From Pseudomonas panipatensis (GTDB taxonomy: Bacteria > Pseudomonadota > Gammaproteobacteria > Pseudomonadales > Pseudomonadaceae), in contig NZ_FNDS01000016.1 in assembly GCF_900099785.1 (NCBI RefSeq), forward strand, positions 1-64,000: 64,000 nucleotides of DNA, read 5' to 3'. The notes under the pieces were generated by a model. The model was not told the origin of the DNA and made no database searches. It saw nothing but the letters and a program-made list of their open reading frames with translations. Position 1 is the stretch's first letter, and the number at the start of each line of letters is the position of its first letter. Both the position numbers and the translations under genes were made by a program. Positions 36,165 through 44,207 of the stretch are shown here, in pieces.

Positions 36165-36584
36165 ATGCGTCGAATCATTGCAGCCTCTGTGATTGCCGGA
36201 CTCGTATCCGCTTACGCCTGTGCGGCCTTTGCCGAGGACCAGGAGAGAACACAGGATCAAACGCAAGGTCGAACCCAGACCCAGACCCATGATCGAATCT
36301 ATGGCAGTCAGCTCATGACGCCGCAGGAGCGCAGTGAGTATCAGCACAAGATGCGCAATGCCAAGACCGCCGAGGAGCGTGAGCAAATACGACAGCAGCA
36401 TCATATCGAGATGCAAAAGCGAGCCAAGGAAAAAGGCATGACCTTGCCCGATGCGCCTCAACCCGGGAAAGGTGGCATGGGGCCGGCTGGCGGTCAGGGG
36501 CCCGGTAAGGGAGGCGGACAGGGAGCAGGTGCCGGCAAAGGCGGTGGACAGGGCGGAAATGGCGCTGGCAAGGGGGGGAGTTAG
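36165..36584 (+). CDS. secreted Gly-rich protein of unknown function
   Basis: The 139-residue protein has a signal peptide (MRRIIAASVIAGLVSAYACAAFAE). A Gln/Thr-rich stretch follows (DQTQGRTQTQTHDRIYG), then a conserved-looking helix (LMTPQERSEYQHKMRNAKTAEEREQIRQQHHIEMQKRAKEKGMTLPD) and a disordered tail of GKGGGQG-like repeats (about 105-139). I recall the helical part in small periplasmic proteins next to metal or stress genes but know no function. It stands just before cassette A and may be part of its regulon. Confidence 0.65.
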   Translation: MRRIIAASVIAGLVSAYACAAFAEDQERTQDQTQGRTQTQTHDRIYGSQLMTPQERSEYQHKMRNAKTAEEREQIRQQHHIEMQKRAKEKGMTLPDAPQPGKGGMGPAGGQGPGKGGGQGAGAGKGGGQGGNGAGKGGS

Positions 36585-36705
36585 GGCACCTGTAAGGGGA
36601 TTGCCACTCAGGTCTGAGGGCCGGGGCGTGGGCCACTGCACTTCCTGTCAAAAGTTTTAAGTTGCAGAGAACGGGATGCTAGGAGCCGCCCCATATGATC
36701 ACTCC

Positions 36706-36742
36706 AAGCCTAGAGCTTGAGCCGATACCGGGCGGTATCGGC
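36706..36742 (+). promoter_or_regulatory. conserved box plus hairpin leader, copy A
   Basis: AGCCTAGAGCTTGA (36707-36720) is followed directly by a 9-bp perfect stem GCCGATACC/GGTATCGGC (36721-36729, 36734-36742) with a GGGC loop, 24 nt before the ATG at 36767. The same 14-mer and a hairpin of similar size but different sequence occur at 57756-57789. Confidence 0.7.
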
Positions 36743-36766
36743 GGTCCCCGAAACGGAGTGTTAGCT

Positions 36767-36982
36767 ATGAAATCTCTCATCACGATCTTGATTGCCTCCC
36801 TGCTTGGCGTTTCCGCCGTGGCCATGGCCGAAGACGGTGGTGATCGTGTCGTTGCACAGATGGACGCCGCTCGCCAAGAAGCGATGCACCATTACGCACA
36901 AGTCGAGCAGACCCATGCGCATGCCCAATCGGTTGCCAGCAGCCAGGATCAGGCTGCTCATCGGGTGGAACGCACCAACTGA
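36767..36982 (+). CDS. small secreted AEDGGD protein, copy A
   Basis: The 71-residue protein has a signal peptide (MKSLITILIASLLGVSAVAMA) and a mature ~50-residue polar helix starting EDGGDRVVAQMDAARQEAMHHYAQVEQ and ending RVERTN. It is His/Gln rich (HHYAQ, THAHAQS), compatible with metal binding (inference). It is a paralogue of 57817-58029, with the same N-terminal pattern MKS, MAEDGGD and the same C-terminal V-x-RTN. In both copies a minus-strand OmpR-type regulator gene lies immediately downstream. Confidence 0.75.
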   Translation: MKSLITILIASLLGVSAVAMAEDGGDRVVAQMDAARQEAMHHYAQVEQTHAHAQSVASSQDQAAHRVERTN

Positions 36983-37129
36983 AGGTGATACTTCAGGAGG
37001 ATTGGCTGGTTGGCATTGGGCCTGTCGCGCGCTGTGAGCGACGTGGCTGGTTCAGTGCCTGACTTCACCAGTCCTGATGCAGGAACAGGCGCGCCGTGCG
37101 GTTGTCGCTTCCTGCCGTAGCGGGGCCAG

Positions 37130-37181
37130 CCGCACAAGGCACGGACACCCGGGGTACTCCGGGTGTCCGTGCCTTGTGCGG
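37130..37181. terminator. 23-bp perfect inverted repeat between convergent genes
   Basis: A perfect 23-bp stem (37130-37152 with 37159-37181) and a 6-nt loop lie 4 bp beyond the stop of the minus-strand regulator and 147 bp past the small secreted gene. It is probably a bidirectional terminator, although there is no U-run on either side. Confidence 0.55.
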
Positions 37182-37185
37182 ATAC

Positions 37186-37926
37186 TCATGGCTCGTCGCT
37201 TTCTTTCCTTAAGTTGGACGCGGGTTCTGCTTCGGCGCACATCGCTTCTGGCGCCTCGAGCCTGTAGCCGGCACCCGGTATCGTCATGATCAGCGAGGCG
37301 TCGAAACCCTCGTCGAGCTTTCGGCGGAGGCGATGGATATGTTTGTCGATGACATTGTCGTTCGGGTCGAAGTCGTAGCCCCATGCGCTTTCAAGCAGCA
37401 TCAGGCGCGTCACGACCTGGCCATGGTGCCGCATCAGCTTTTCCAGAATCAGCGTTTCGCGTTGCCCGAGCGGAATTCTGCGGCCCTGGCGAGTAGCCAG
37501 GTGCTGGGCGCAGTCTAGCTGGAGTTCGCCGACCTGCAGCTGGCCGGGCCTGTTCGCAGGCGCATTCACGCGCGATCGCAAAAGGGATTCCAGGCGGGCG
37601 AGAACCTCGACGAATGCATAGGGTTTTCCCAGGTAGGCGTCGCACCCTGCCTGAAGCCCTTCGACACGCTGCTCCGTGGAGGCGAGGGCGCTGAGCATCA
37701 GTACGGGAACCGATTCGCCTTGTCGGCGCAATTCGCGAACCACTTCCAGGCCATCCATGCCGGGCAGGCAACGATCCACGACGATGACGTCGTAGATGCC
37801 TTCCAGGGCCATGTCCAAGCCGGTACGGCCATCCTTGATGGCATCGACGACATGCCCGGCCTCACCCAGGCCGCGCCGCAGGTAGACGGACGTACGATCG
37901 TCGTCCTCAATTAGGAGAATGCGCAC
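37186..37926 (-). CDS. OmpR-family response regulator (cassette A, regulator 1)
   Basis: The 246-residue protein has a receiver (DDD 8-10, phospho-acceptor Asp51 in VVDRCLPG, Lys in LGKPY) and a winged helix (LEKLMRHHGQVVTRLMLLESAWGYDFDPNDNVIDKHIHRLRRKLDEGF). It has no kinase of its own next to it; it is divergent, across 140 bp, from a second OmpR regulator with a kinase. Its close paralogue is at 58153-58863 (same LEGIYD, DRCL.GMDGL.V and PNDNVIDKHI.RLR.KLDEGF strings). Confidence 0.88.
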   Translation of the reverse strand: MRILLIEDDDRTSVYLRRGLGEAGHVVDAIKDGRTGLDMALEGIYDVIVVDRCLPGMDGLEVVRELRRQGESVPVLMLSALASTEQRVEGLQAGCDAYLGKPYAFVEVLARLESLLRSRVNAPANRPGQLQVGELQLDCAQHLATRQGRRIPLGQRETLILEKLMRHHGQVVTRLMLLESAWGYDFDPNDNVIDKHIHRLRRKLDEGFDASLIMTIPGAGYRLEAPEAMCAEAEPASNLRKESDEP

Positions 37927-38066
37927 GGAAACCTCGGCACAGTGTCTGGATCTTCCGCCAGTAGCCCTTTGGGAGCGCCGAAATTCGACATTCTCACACT
38001 AGTCTATTCGGATGGGAGAGGCATCGTGTCGTGCCATTTTCCCCCTCGGGAAATCACTGAATTGTC

Positions 38067-38759
38067 ATGACCCACGTATTGGTCGTCGAGGATGACCCTA
38101 AAACCTCGCGTGAAATCGAGTCGGCCCTCCAGGACCATGGATTCACCGTCACCTCGGTCGGCAATGGCCGTGATGGACTGCTGCAGGCGGCTGCCGGCGA
38201 CTTCGATCTCATCGTGCTGGACCGCATGCTGCCCGGTAACTTGGACGGCCTGGGCATGTTGACGGCCCTGCGTGCCTCGGGTGTCCTGACGCCGGTGTTG
38301 ATCCTCAGTGCCCTAGGCGACCTCGACGAGCGGGTCCGGGGACTGCGGGCCGGTGGCGACGACTACCTGACAAAACCCTTCGAGTTCATCGAACTGACCG
38401 CTCGTCTGGACGCTCTGAACCGGCGCCATAACCAGTCGACGACCCAGCCCCAGGACAACCGCGTTCGAATCGGCAATCTCGAGATCGACCTGCTGCGTCG
38501 CACGGTGCGCCGTGGCGAGCGGCAGATCGATCTCCTGCCGCGCGAATACGCCCTGCTGGAGTATCTCGCGCAGCACGTCGACCAGGTGGTGACGCGCACG
38601 ATGCTTTTCGAGGCGGTCTGGAATTACCAGTACGACGATCAGACCAACGTCATCGAGGTTCACATCGGTCGCCTGCGCCGAAAGATCGATGGAGAAGGCG
38701 ACGCTCCAATGCTGCACACCATTCGCGGAGCAGGCTATGTTCTTCGCTCGCCTGAGTGA
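38067..38759 (+). CDS. OmpR-family response regulator (cassette A, regulator 2)
   Basis: The 230-residue protein has receiver Asp52 (LDRMLPG), Lys in LTKPFEF and the winged helix YALLEYLAQHVDQVVTRTMLFEAVWNYQYDDQTNVIEVHIGRLRRKID. It overlaps the kinase gene by 23 nt, so it is the cognate regulator. A broken piece of a homologous gene survives at 59040-59165 in cassette B. Confidence 0.9.
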   Translation: MTHVLVVEDDPKTSREIESALQDHGFTVTSVGNGRDGLLQAAAGDFDLIVLDRMLPGNLDGLGMLTALRASGVLTPVLILSALGDLDERVRGLRAGGDDYLTKPFEFIELTARLDALNRRHNQSTTQPQDNRVRIGNLEIDLLRRTVRRGERQIDLLPREYALLEYLAQHVDQVVTRTMLFEAVWNYQYDDQTNVIEVHIGRLRRKIDGEGDAPMLHTIRGAGYVLRSPE

Positions 38760-40104
38760 TGTACCGCGGACCATCAGTTTCCGCACGGCGCTGATCTTCC
38801 TGGCATTGTTCATCTGCTCGTTTCTCGCGTTGTTCGGCTACATCTACTGGCAAACCACCGGGTATCTGCTCAAGGAGGTCGACGGCGAGCTCTACCGGGC
38901 GATCGACGTCCGAAGCCGGCAAACCGGACCGATACGCCTGCAGGAAATGCTCGACCACAGCAAGGGTGACCCTAACAATCTGGCGCCCTTCACGCTGTTT
39001 GACGCCAGCGGCAATCCAACGGCCGGACCGATGAAGACCATCCCGAAATTCGGCACCCTTGACCAACCCCACGAGTTCAGCTGGAGCGCACCGGGCGGCC
39101 ACGATCGCCCTGTACGCTTCATCGTTCACCGCCTGGATGACGGTTCCACGCTGGTGGTCGCAGAGGACATTCACGACATTCGCGAATTCCATGAGCTTTT
39201 GATGAATGCGTTGATCTCCGGAGGGTCGCTGCTGATTCTGGTCGGCCTGATAGGGGCTGTGGCTCTGGGGTACTCGGCCAGGCGCCGGCTGGATGTCCTG
39301 ACACGCTCGATTCGACGAATAGTTGCGGGTGATCTCGGTCGACGACTCCCGATTCGAGGTAACGGCGACGACATCGACCGCCTCTCGGATGTGGTCAACG
39401 GCATGCTGGACGCCATCGAGCGGTTGATGGGGGAGCTCAAGGGCGTGTGCGACGACATCGCCCATGACCTGCGTACGCCGCTGACCCGATTGATCGGGGG
39501 GCTTGAGCGTGCGCGACGACATCGATTGTCCGAATCCGAGTACCTCGAGGCAGTCGATGAGGCGCTTGATGAGGCCAAAGGCATGATGCAAACCTTCCGT
39601 GCGCTGCTGCGGATATCTCAGATCGAGGCGGGGGCACGGCGGAGCAACTTCTCTACCGTTGACCTGAACAAGATCGGCGCCGATGTCGAGGAACTGTTCG
39701 AGCCGTTGGCCGAGGAGCGCGACATCCGTCTCGAGTTCGTTGCCGCAGGGCGGCCGGCACTCGTCTTGGGCGACCCGCAGCTGCTCTTCGATGCCACCTG
39801 CAATCTGCTCGACAACGCCCTCAAGTTCGCGCCCGACAAGGGGCGGGTCGAGGTCCGGGTAATTGCCGACTCCACCCGATCCGGCCTGAGCATCAGCGAC
39901 AACGGCCCGGGAATCCCGGCTGAGGAGCGTGAGTCCGTCTTCCGTCGCCTGTATCGAGGTGAAGCGAGCCGCAATATGCCGGGAAACGGGTTGGGGCTCA
40001 GCATGGTGTCGGCAGTAGCACGACTGCACGACATGAGTTTGGAAATCCATGATGCGCGGCCTGGTTGCCGCATGGAAATGATGGGCAAGGCGGCGCCCCA
40101 GTGA
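38737..40104 (+). CDS. sensor histidine kinase of cassette A
   Basis: This 455-residue inner-membrane kinase has TM1 (TALIFLALFICSFLALFGYIYW), a ~130-residue periplasmic loop, TM2 (GGSLLILVGLIGAVALGY), HAMP, HisKA ([17 protein letters not shown]) and HATPase (NLLDNALKFAP, DNGPGIP, GNGLGLSMV). ATG at 38737 has GGAG 6 nt upstream inside the regulator gene. It pairs with 38067-38759. The signal is unknown; context with a TSUP protein and a His-rich secreted peptide hints at metal, sulfur or organic-acid stress. Confidence 0.88.
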   Translation: MFFARLSDVPRTISFRTALIFLALFICSFLALFGYIYWQTTGYLLKEVDGELYRAIDVRSRQTGPIRLQEMLDHSKGDPNNLAPFTLFDASGNPTAGPMKTIPKFGTLDQPHEFSWSAPGGHDRPVRFIVHRLDDGSTLVVAEDIHDIREFHELLMNALISGGSLLILVGLIGAVALGYSARRRLDVLTRSIRRIVAGDLGRRLPIRGNGDDIDRLSDVVNGMLDAIERLMGELKGVCDDIAHDLRTPLTRLIGGLERARRHRLSESEYLEAVDEALDEAKGMMQTFRALLRISQIEAGARRSNFSTVDLNKIGADVEELFEPLAEERDIRLEFVAAGRPALVLGDPQLLFDATCNLLDNALKFAPDKGRVEVRVIADSTRSGLSISDNGPGIPAEERESVFRRLYRGEASRNMPGNGLGLSMVSAVARLHDMSLEIHDARPGCRMEMMGKAAPQ

Positions 40105-40133
40105 ATCCTAGTGCTCATGAGAGGAACAGGCCC

Positions 40134-40511
40134 ATGTCTACATGGCTGGTGTTCGTGGTGATCGGTACAGTCAGCGGCGTGGCGGCGGGATTATTCGGTG
40201 TCGGTGGCGGGCTGATCGTCGTGCCGGCGCTGATCTACTGGGCGGGCTTTTCCCAGCACATGGCCACTGGAACCTCGCTCGCTGTGCTATTGCCTCCGAT
40301 CGGCCTCGCCGCGGCGCTCGAGTACTACCGCAATGGCAACGTGGATGTAACGGCAGCGATAGTAATCGCAATCACCATGTTCCTCGGCGCATGGCTTGGC
40401 GCTCGAATCGCCAGCCATGTCAGCGGGCCGCACCTGCGCCTATTGTTCGGCATCTTCGTGTGTTGTTTGGGTATCTACCTCGTCTACGGTGCCTATGAGC
40501 GTCTGCGGTGA
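40134..40511 (+). CDS. half-size TauE/SafE (TSUP)-like membrane protein, copy A
   Basis: The 125-residue protein has four hydrophobic segments. It carries the TSUP N-half motif GVAAGLFGVGGGLIVVPALIYWAGFSQHMATGTSLAVLLPP but only half the usual ~250 residues, ending naturally with LLFGIFVCCLGIYLVYGAYERLR. TSUP proteins export sulfite or organosulfur anions; a half-size form would need to dimerise (inference). It starts 29 bp after the kinase gene with GAGGAAC. The paralogue is at 59186-59569. Confidence 0.8.
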   Translation: MSTWLVFVVIGTVSGVAAGLFGVGGGLIVVPALIYWAGFSQHMATGTSLAVLLPPIGLAAALEYYRNGNVDVTAAIVIAITMFLGAWLGARIASHVSGPHLRLLFGIFVCCLGIYLVYGAYERLR

Positions 40512-40593
40512 TTGCGCGAATCGGTGAGCGTCAACGCCCAGCGCCATTTCGGTAAAGGCCATTTGTATGACAAATAGAGCCGTGCTGCTGAAG

Positions 40594-40607
40594 TTGATTC
40601 ACATCAA
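40594..40607. promoter_or_regulatory. perfect ANR/DNR (FNR-type) box
   Basis: TTGATTCACATCAA is an exact TTGAT-N4-ATCAA match, 124 bp before the rhodanese-type gene and 83 bp after the TSUP gene. It implies low-oxygen control of the rhodanese gene. Confidence 0.7.
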
Positions 40608-40730
40608 TAAACTCTTTTCTAGCTTCCTCACATTAGGTTTTCCAAGCTGAGTATGCGGAGAAAGCGGCGGGGCGACGGATTTTCTCTTTCCTTATCCAGG
40701 CGGGCACTGTCCCGCTGTGTGAGGCGCTTC

Positions 40731-41591
40731 ATGAACAACAGGGTTCTCGTTTCGCCGTCCGAGTTGGCGGAAATGATCGATCGTGAGTCCGTGGTTCTCG
40801 TCGACACCCGAGATGCTGCGAGTTACGCCGAGGCTCATCTGCCGGGCGCCGTGAATATCCACGAGATATTTACCTACTTGGCATCCACCACTCCGGAAGG
40901 CCTGATCGCATTGCGCGATACATTCGCTCAGGCATTCGCAAAGGCCGGCTTGTCTGGCAGGGAAACAGCGCTCGTATACGAGCAGTCCATGACCACCGGC
41001 TTTGGGCAGTCTTGCCGAGGCTACGTGCTGCTCCGCTATCTCGGCTACCCTCGCGACAAGATCAGGATACTGCACGGCGGCTACAGCGCTTGGCGCAACG
41101 CAGGACTTCCCAGCACCAGTGACGCTTCCTCACCGGCTCCTGCCACGTTCCCCTCTGCCGAAGGGGGGCGCAGCCTCTTTGTCGATCTCGCCGAGATGAA
41201 GCGGGTGGTTGCCGACCCCCACATCGTCAAACTTGACGTACGTGATGTCGATGAATGGATCGGCGAAAGCTCATCGCCCTATGGAAAGGATTTTTGCCCG
41301 CGCAAGGGTAGGATCCCAGGGGCGGTATGGCTGGAGTGGTACCGGATGATGAAACCGACGGCTCAGGGACCGATGTTCAAGTCTCCCAGTGAAATTCTCG
41401 CGGAGTGCGCCACGGTCGGAATTAGCCGCGATACGCCTGTTGTGGTCTTTTGCTTCAAAGGCGCACGTGCCTCCAATACCTTTGTGGCATTGGAAGAAGC
41501 GGGAATCAAGGACGTTCGCCTCTACCTGGGGTCCTGGAACGAATGGTCCAGAGACCCGACCTTACCAATCGAGGAAGGTTTGCCCTACTAG
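40731..41591 (+). CDS. two-domain rhodanese-type sulfurtransferase
   Basis: This 286-residue protein has two rhodanese domains. The N-terminal domain (about 1-130, VLVDTRDAASYAEAHLPGAVNI) lacks a loop Cys (QSMTTGFGQ). The C-terminal domain has the catalytic Cys241 in VVFCFKGARASN. It transfers sulfane sulfur from thiosulfate or mercaptopyruvate to cyanide or thiols. The active loop CFKGARAS is not the classic CRxGxx[RT], so donor specificity is uncertain. ATG at 40731 is preferred over the basic upstream extension from 40653. The ANR box upstream suggests anaerobic induction. Confidence 0.82.
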   Translation: MNNRVLVSPSELAEMIDRESVVLVDTRDAASYAEAHLPGAVNIHEIFTYLASTTPEGLIALRDTFAQAFAKAGLSGRETALVYEQSMTTGFGQSCRGYVLLRYLGYPRDKIRILHGGYSAWRNAGLPSTSDASSPAPATFPSAEGGRSLFVDLAEMKRVVADPHIVKLDVRDVDEWIGESSSPYGKDFCPRKGRIPGAVWLEWYRMMKPTAQGPMFKSPSEILAECATVGISRDTPVVVFCFKGARASNTFVALEEAGIKDVRLYLGSWNEWSRDPTLPIEEGLPY

Positions 41592-41636
41592 ACCCTCTTG
41601 AAGCCAACTGAATCGCCCTGTGCGACCGCTGCAAAT

Positions 41637-41711
41637 GGGGGCAGATTTATATAAGCACTCTGATCCTGACCACCCAGGCAGAACTAGAGTAGAAAAAATA
41701 AATCTGTCCCC
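41637..41711. repeat. 75-bp inverted-repeat element (GGGNCAGATTTAT ends)
   Basis: The ends 41637-41650 and 41698-41711 are inverted over 14 bp with one mismatch (GGGGGCAGATTTAT against ATAAATCTGTCCCC). They sit between convergent genes. Ends of this type often mark REP-like or RAYT-associated repeats in proteobacteria (from memory). Confidence 0.5.
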
Positions 41712-41752
41712 TATAGCTGTGTCTCCTTTAGCAGCATAACTCTGGCCATGGC

Positions 41753-42175
41753 TTATACATGGCTTCCAATGTTTTCGATTTCGCCTGCCGGAAGAGTCAG
41801 ACCCAGAGCGGCAATGGCCTCGACGGCCAGTCCGTAGCCCGGCATGCCGCAGACGATGGCTGCGGTTTCGGCAACTCCTTGAAGATCCGACAAGGAGGCT
41901 CCGGCCTTGACCGCGCCTGCAGCATGGAGCCGTGCTGGACCACCTTCACCTCGGCCGATCAGCATGGCGAAGTGAACCAATTGCTGGGTTCGCCTATCTA
42001 GCGGATTGCGGTGAATCAGCTCACCGCGCAAGTGTTCAATGGCTTGTACGGCGGCTTCTCGTCCGGTTGCCTTGGCCAGCCGCTGCCGGTACTCGATCAT
42101 GTCGGGCAGCGTGCCAAGCAGTTCCAAATAGGATGCATTCACGGCATCTGCTGCAAGGAGATCCTTAATTGTCAT
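41753..42175 (-). CDS. carboxymuconolactone-decarboxylase-like (AhpD fold) protein
   Basis: The 140-residue alpha-helical protein has the CMD/AhpD outline: RRTQQLVHFAMLIGRGEGGPARLHAAGAVKAGASLSDLQGVAETAAIVCGMPGYGLAVEA. The usual CxxC of AhpD peroxidases is replaced (GEGGPARLH), so thiol peroxidase activity is not expected. It probably lies in one minus-strand unit with the DinB-like gene 54 bp upstream. The role is unknown. Confidence 0.72.
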   Translation of the reverse strand: MTIKDLLAADAVNASYLELLGTLPDMIEYRQRLAKATGREAAVQAIEHLRGELIHRNPLDRRTQQLVHFAMLIGRGEGGPARLHAAGAVKAGASLSDLQGVAETAAIVCGMPGYGLAVEAIAALGLTLPAGEIENIGSHV

Positions 42176-42229
42176 TACTCACTTCATAGAGGTCGTTGAG
42201 ACAGGATTGTCGAGACGCGGGTCAGCGGC

Positions 42230-42757
42230 TTACCCGATGAGGTGATCACGATCCGGTAGCTCGAGAAACTCGGGCGGCAAATGCGACTGCTGACGCAGCA
42301 ACAGATCGGCCTGGCCAAAGTGATAGCTGTGATGGGCATACATGGCCCACAAAAAACCTTGCACGGTGTATTTCCGGCCGATGAAGCTGAAGACCGTGGT
42401 CAATTGCTCCGGAGAGAACTCCCGAATCCTATTCAGAGTGTCCTTGAGCACCTTACGGTATTGATTCACCAGCGGCATTCCTGCGCTGGCCACCTCCAGC
42501 ATGGCAACGCCAACAGGAGGGGCCATTTCCTCATTGAGCTGAATCTGGCTCAGCGTCTTGGTCCAGTAATCCTCTGCACGCATGAGATGCCCAACCAGTG
42601 CTTCGATAGTGATGCGCTTGATTCGTTGGCCGAGATAATTGGTGTCCGAGTCCGCAGGAATAGCCGTCCAGAGTTCTCCTGGAATTTGCTCCAGTACGTT
42701 AAGGCTGAGAGTCACCTGCTGATTGAACAGTGATATGAAACGTTCGACTTCATTCAT
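42230..42757 (-). CDS. DinB-like protein
   Basis: The 175-residue four-helix protein is of the DinB/YfiT type. His residues in EALVGHLMRAEDYW (about 57) and MYAHHSYHFGQADLL (about 141-145) are placed as the metal triad of the family. Members include thiol-S-transferases and uncharacterised stress proteins. It is divergent from the LysR-type gene across about 105 bp, so is probably controlled by it. Confidence 0.72.
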   Translation of the reverse strand: MNEVERFISLFNQQVTLSLNVLEQIPGELWTAIPADSDTNYLGQRIKRITIEALVGHLMRAEDYWTKTLSQIQLNEEMAPPVGVAMLEVASAGMPLVNQYRKVLKDTLNRIREFSPEQLTTVFSFIGRKYTVQGFLWAMYAHHSYHFGQADLLLRQQSHLPPEFLELPDRDHLIG

Positions 42758-42862
42758 GGCGAGCTTTCTTGGATTGGATGATGATTAGCGTCATCATAGG
42801 TGTGCACGTAAAATGTAAGTAGGCAGCGGGAAAGCAACAAACTGTGCTTGTAAGGAGAACAA

Positions 42863-43762
42863 GTGAGCCGGCTAGATGAGATAATTACCTTTGTTGAGGT
42901 CGTCAACGCTGGCAGCATCACTAAGGCTGCGGAGCGATTGGGGATCGTCAAGTCGGCCGTCAGCCGCCGGCTGAACGATCTTGAAGATCGTCTCAAGGCT
43001 CGCCTGCTCGTTCGTTCTACGGCTGGACTGAGCATCACTGAGGCCGGCAGGGCGTTTCACGAGCGTGCGCGGCATATCATTGCGGAATTGGATGAAGCTG
43101 AACTCACGGTTACTGACGCAAGTGCAAACTTGTTTGGGACGGTGCACATGTCGGCACCGGTTAGCCTGACGAATTTGGTCTTGATGCCGCACATCAGTGA
43201 GTTTCTCAGGCTAAACCCTGGGTTAATGCTAGATCTGAGTCTCTCGGATCGATTCGTCGACATCGTCAACGAGGGCTTCGATATTGCCATTCGTGCAGGC
43301 ACGCTCAGCGATTCACGGCTGGTTGCTCGAAAGCTGGTAGACATGGGGCGCGTGACCTGCGCATCGCCGGAATACCTAGCAGCACACGGCACACCGCTCA
43401 CTCCGCAGGATCTAGACCATCACGATGGCCTGGTCTCTACTAATGCGCCTGAGTCTGTCTATTGGCATTACTCCGGCCCGGCGGGCGAGACCTATCTCGC
43501 GCGGCCTAATACGCGCATGAAAGTGAACAACGGCGAGGCCGTTATCACCGCTGCCGTTGCGGGGCTAGGTATTGCCGCTGTACCGGCGTTCATCTCGAAA
43601 GAGCTGATAGTTCGGGGCACTCTGATACCTATTCTTTCTGAATACCGACTGGCCGCAGGCAGCCTGTATGCGATATATCCGCCAGGGCGCCATTTGTCGC
43701 ACAGAGTGCGCGTGCTGATCGATTTCCTCGTCGAGCGATTTACGGTTGCCAATCCAGAGTGA
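42863..43762 (+). CDS. LysR-family transcriptional regulator
   Basis: The 299-residue protein has an N-terminal HTH (about 1-60: LDEIITFVEVVNAGSITKAAERLGIVKSAVSRRLNDLEDRL) and a LysR substrate-binding domain (MLDLSLSDRFVDIVNEGFDIAIRAGTL, VAGLGIAAVPAF). GTG start with AAGGAG 5 nt upstream. It is divergent from the DinB/CMD pair; the common LysR arrangement suggests those are its targets. Confidence 0.88.
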   Translation: MSRLDEIITFVEVVNAGSITKAAERLGIVKSAVSRRLNDLEDRLKARLLVRSTAGLSITEAGRAFHERARHIIAELDEAELTVTDASANLFGTVHMSAPVSLTNLVLMPHISEFLRLNPGLMLDLSLSDRFVDIVNEGFDIAIRAGTLSDSRLVARKLVDMGRVTCASPEYLAAHGTPLTPQDLDHHDGLVSTNAPESVYWHYSGPAGETYLARPNTRMKVNNGEAVITAAVAGLGIAAVPAFISKELIVRGTLIPILSEYRLAAGSLYAIYPPGRHLSHRVRVLIDFLVERFTVANPE

Positions 43763-44207
43763 GGCCTTTCGCGATATAAGTCGGCCGATAGCTTCGACCG
43801 GTAGGTTAAACAAAGGGGCGTCGCGCTGAAATGCCGTGCAGCGTCACTAACCTAGAACGTCAAAGGTCCGCTTTTCTTGATCACCAACTTCTGCTCAGAG
43901 TTGGTTTCTGTCGTTCACGACGGACAGAGATCGGCTGCAGTCGCCCCAGGAACCGTCGGTGGCAGCTACGGCGCAATCGAGATTTCGGCTTGGATTCATC
44001 GCCGACCGAGCGACTGCCAAACTAGTGGCCAGTGGCCAGTGGCCAGTGGCCACTGGACACTGTATGAGTCGTCTCGTAATGTGTCTCGCCGCCGCCTCCG
44101 TAACGTTTCTCTTATCCCTCAACATGCCGGTTTCGAGGCAGTCGACTGGAATCAAGAGCCGGGGTGCTCATGACCAGAACTTGAAATAACAGGGACGACA
44201 CAAAGGG
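43763..44207. other. intergenic, contains a heptamer repeat
   Basis: No gene is supported; several overlapping short frames have no family features. A tandem heptamer repeat lies at 44025-44052 (separate entry). Confidence 0.45.
44025..44052. repeat. four tandem GTGGCCA heptamers
   Basis: Four exact GTGGCCA units lie end to end, followed by CTGG, which continues into a partial inverted copy (CCAGTGGCCACTGG). Heptamer length allows frame-shifting slippage, but no coding frame is supported here. Confidence 0.8.
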
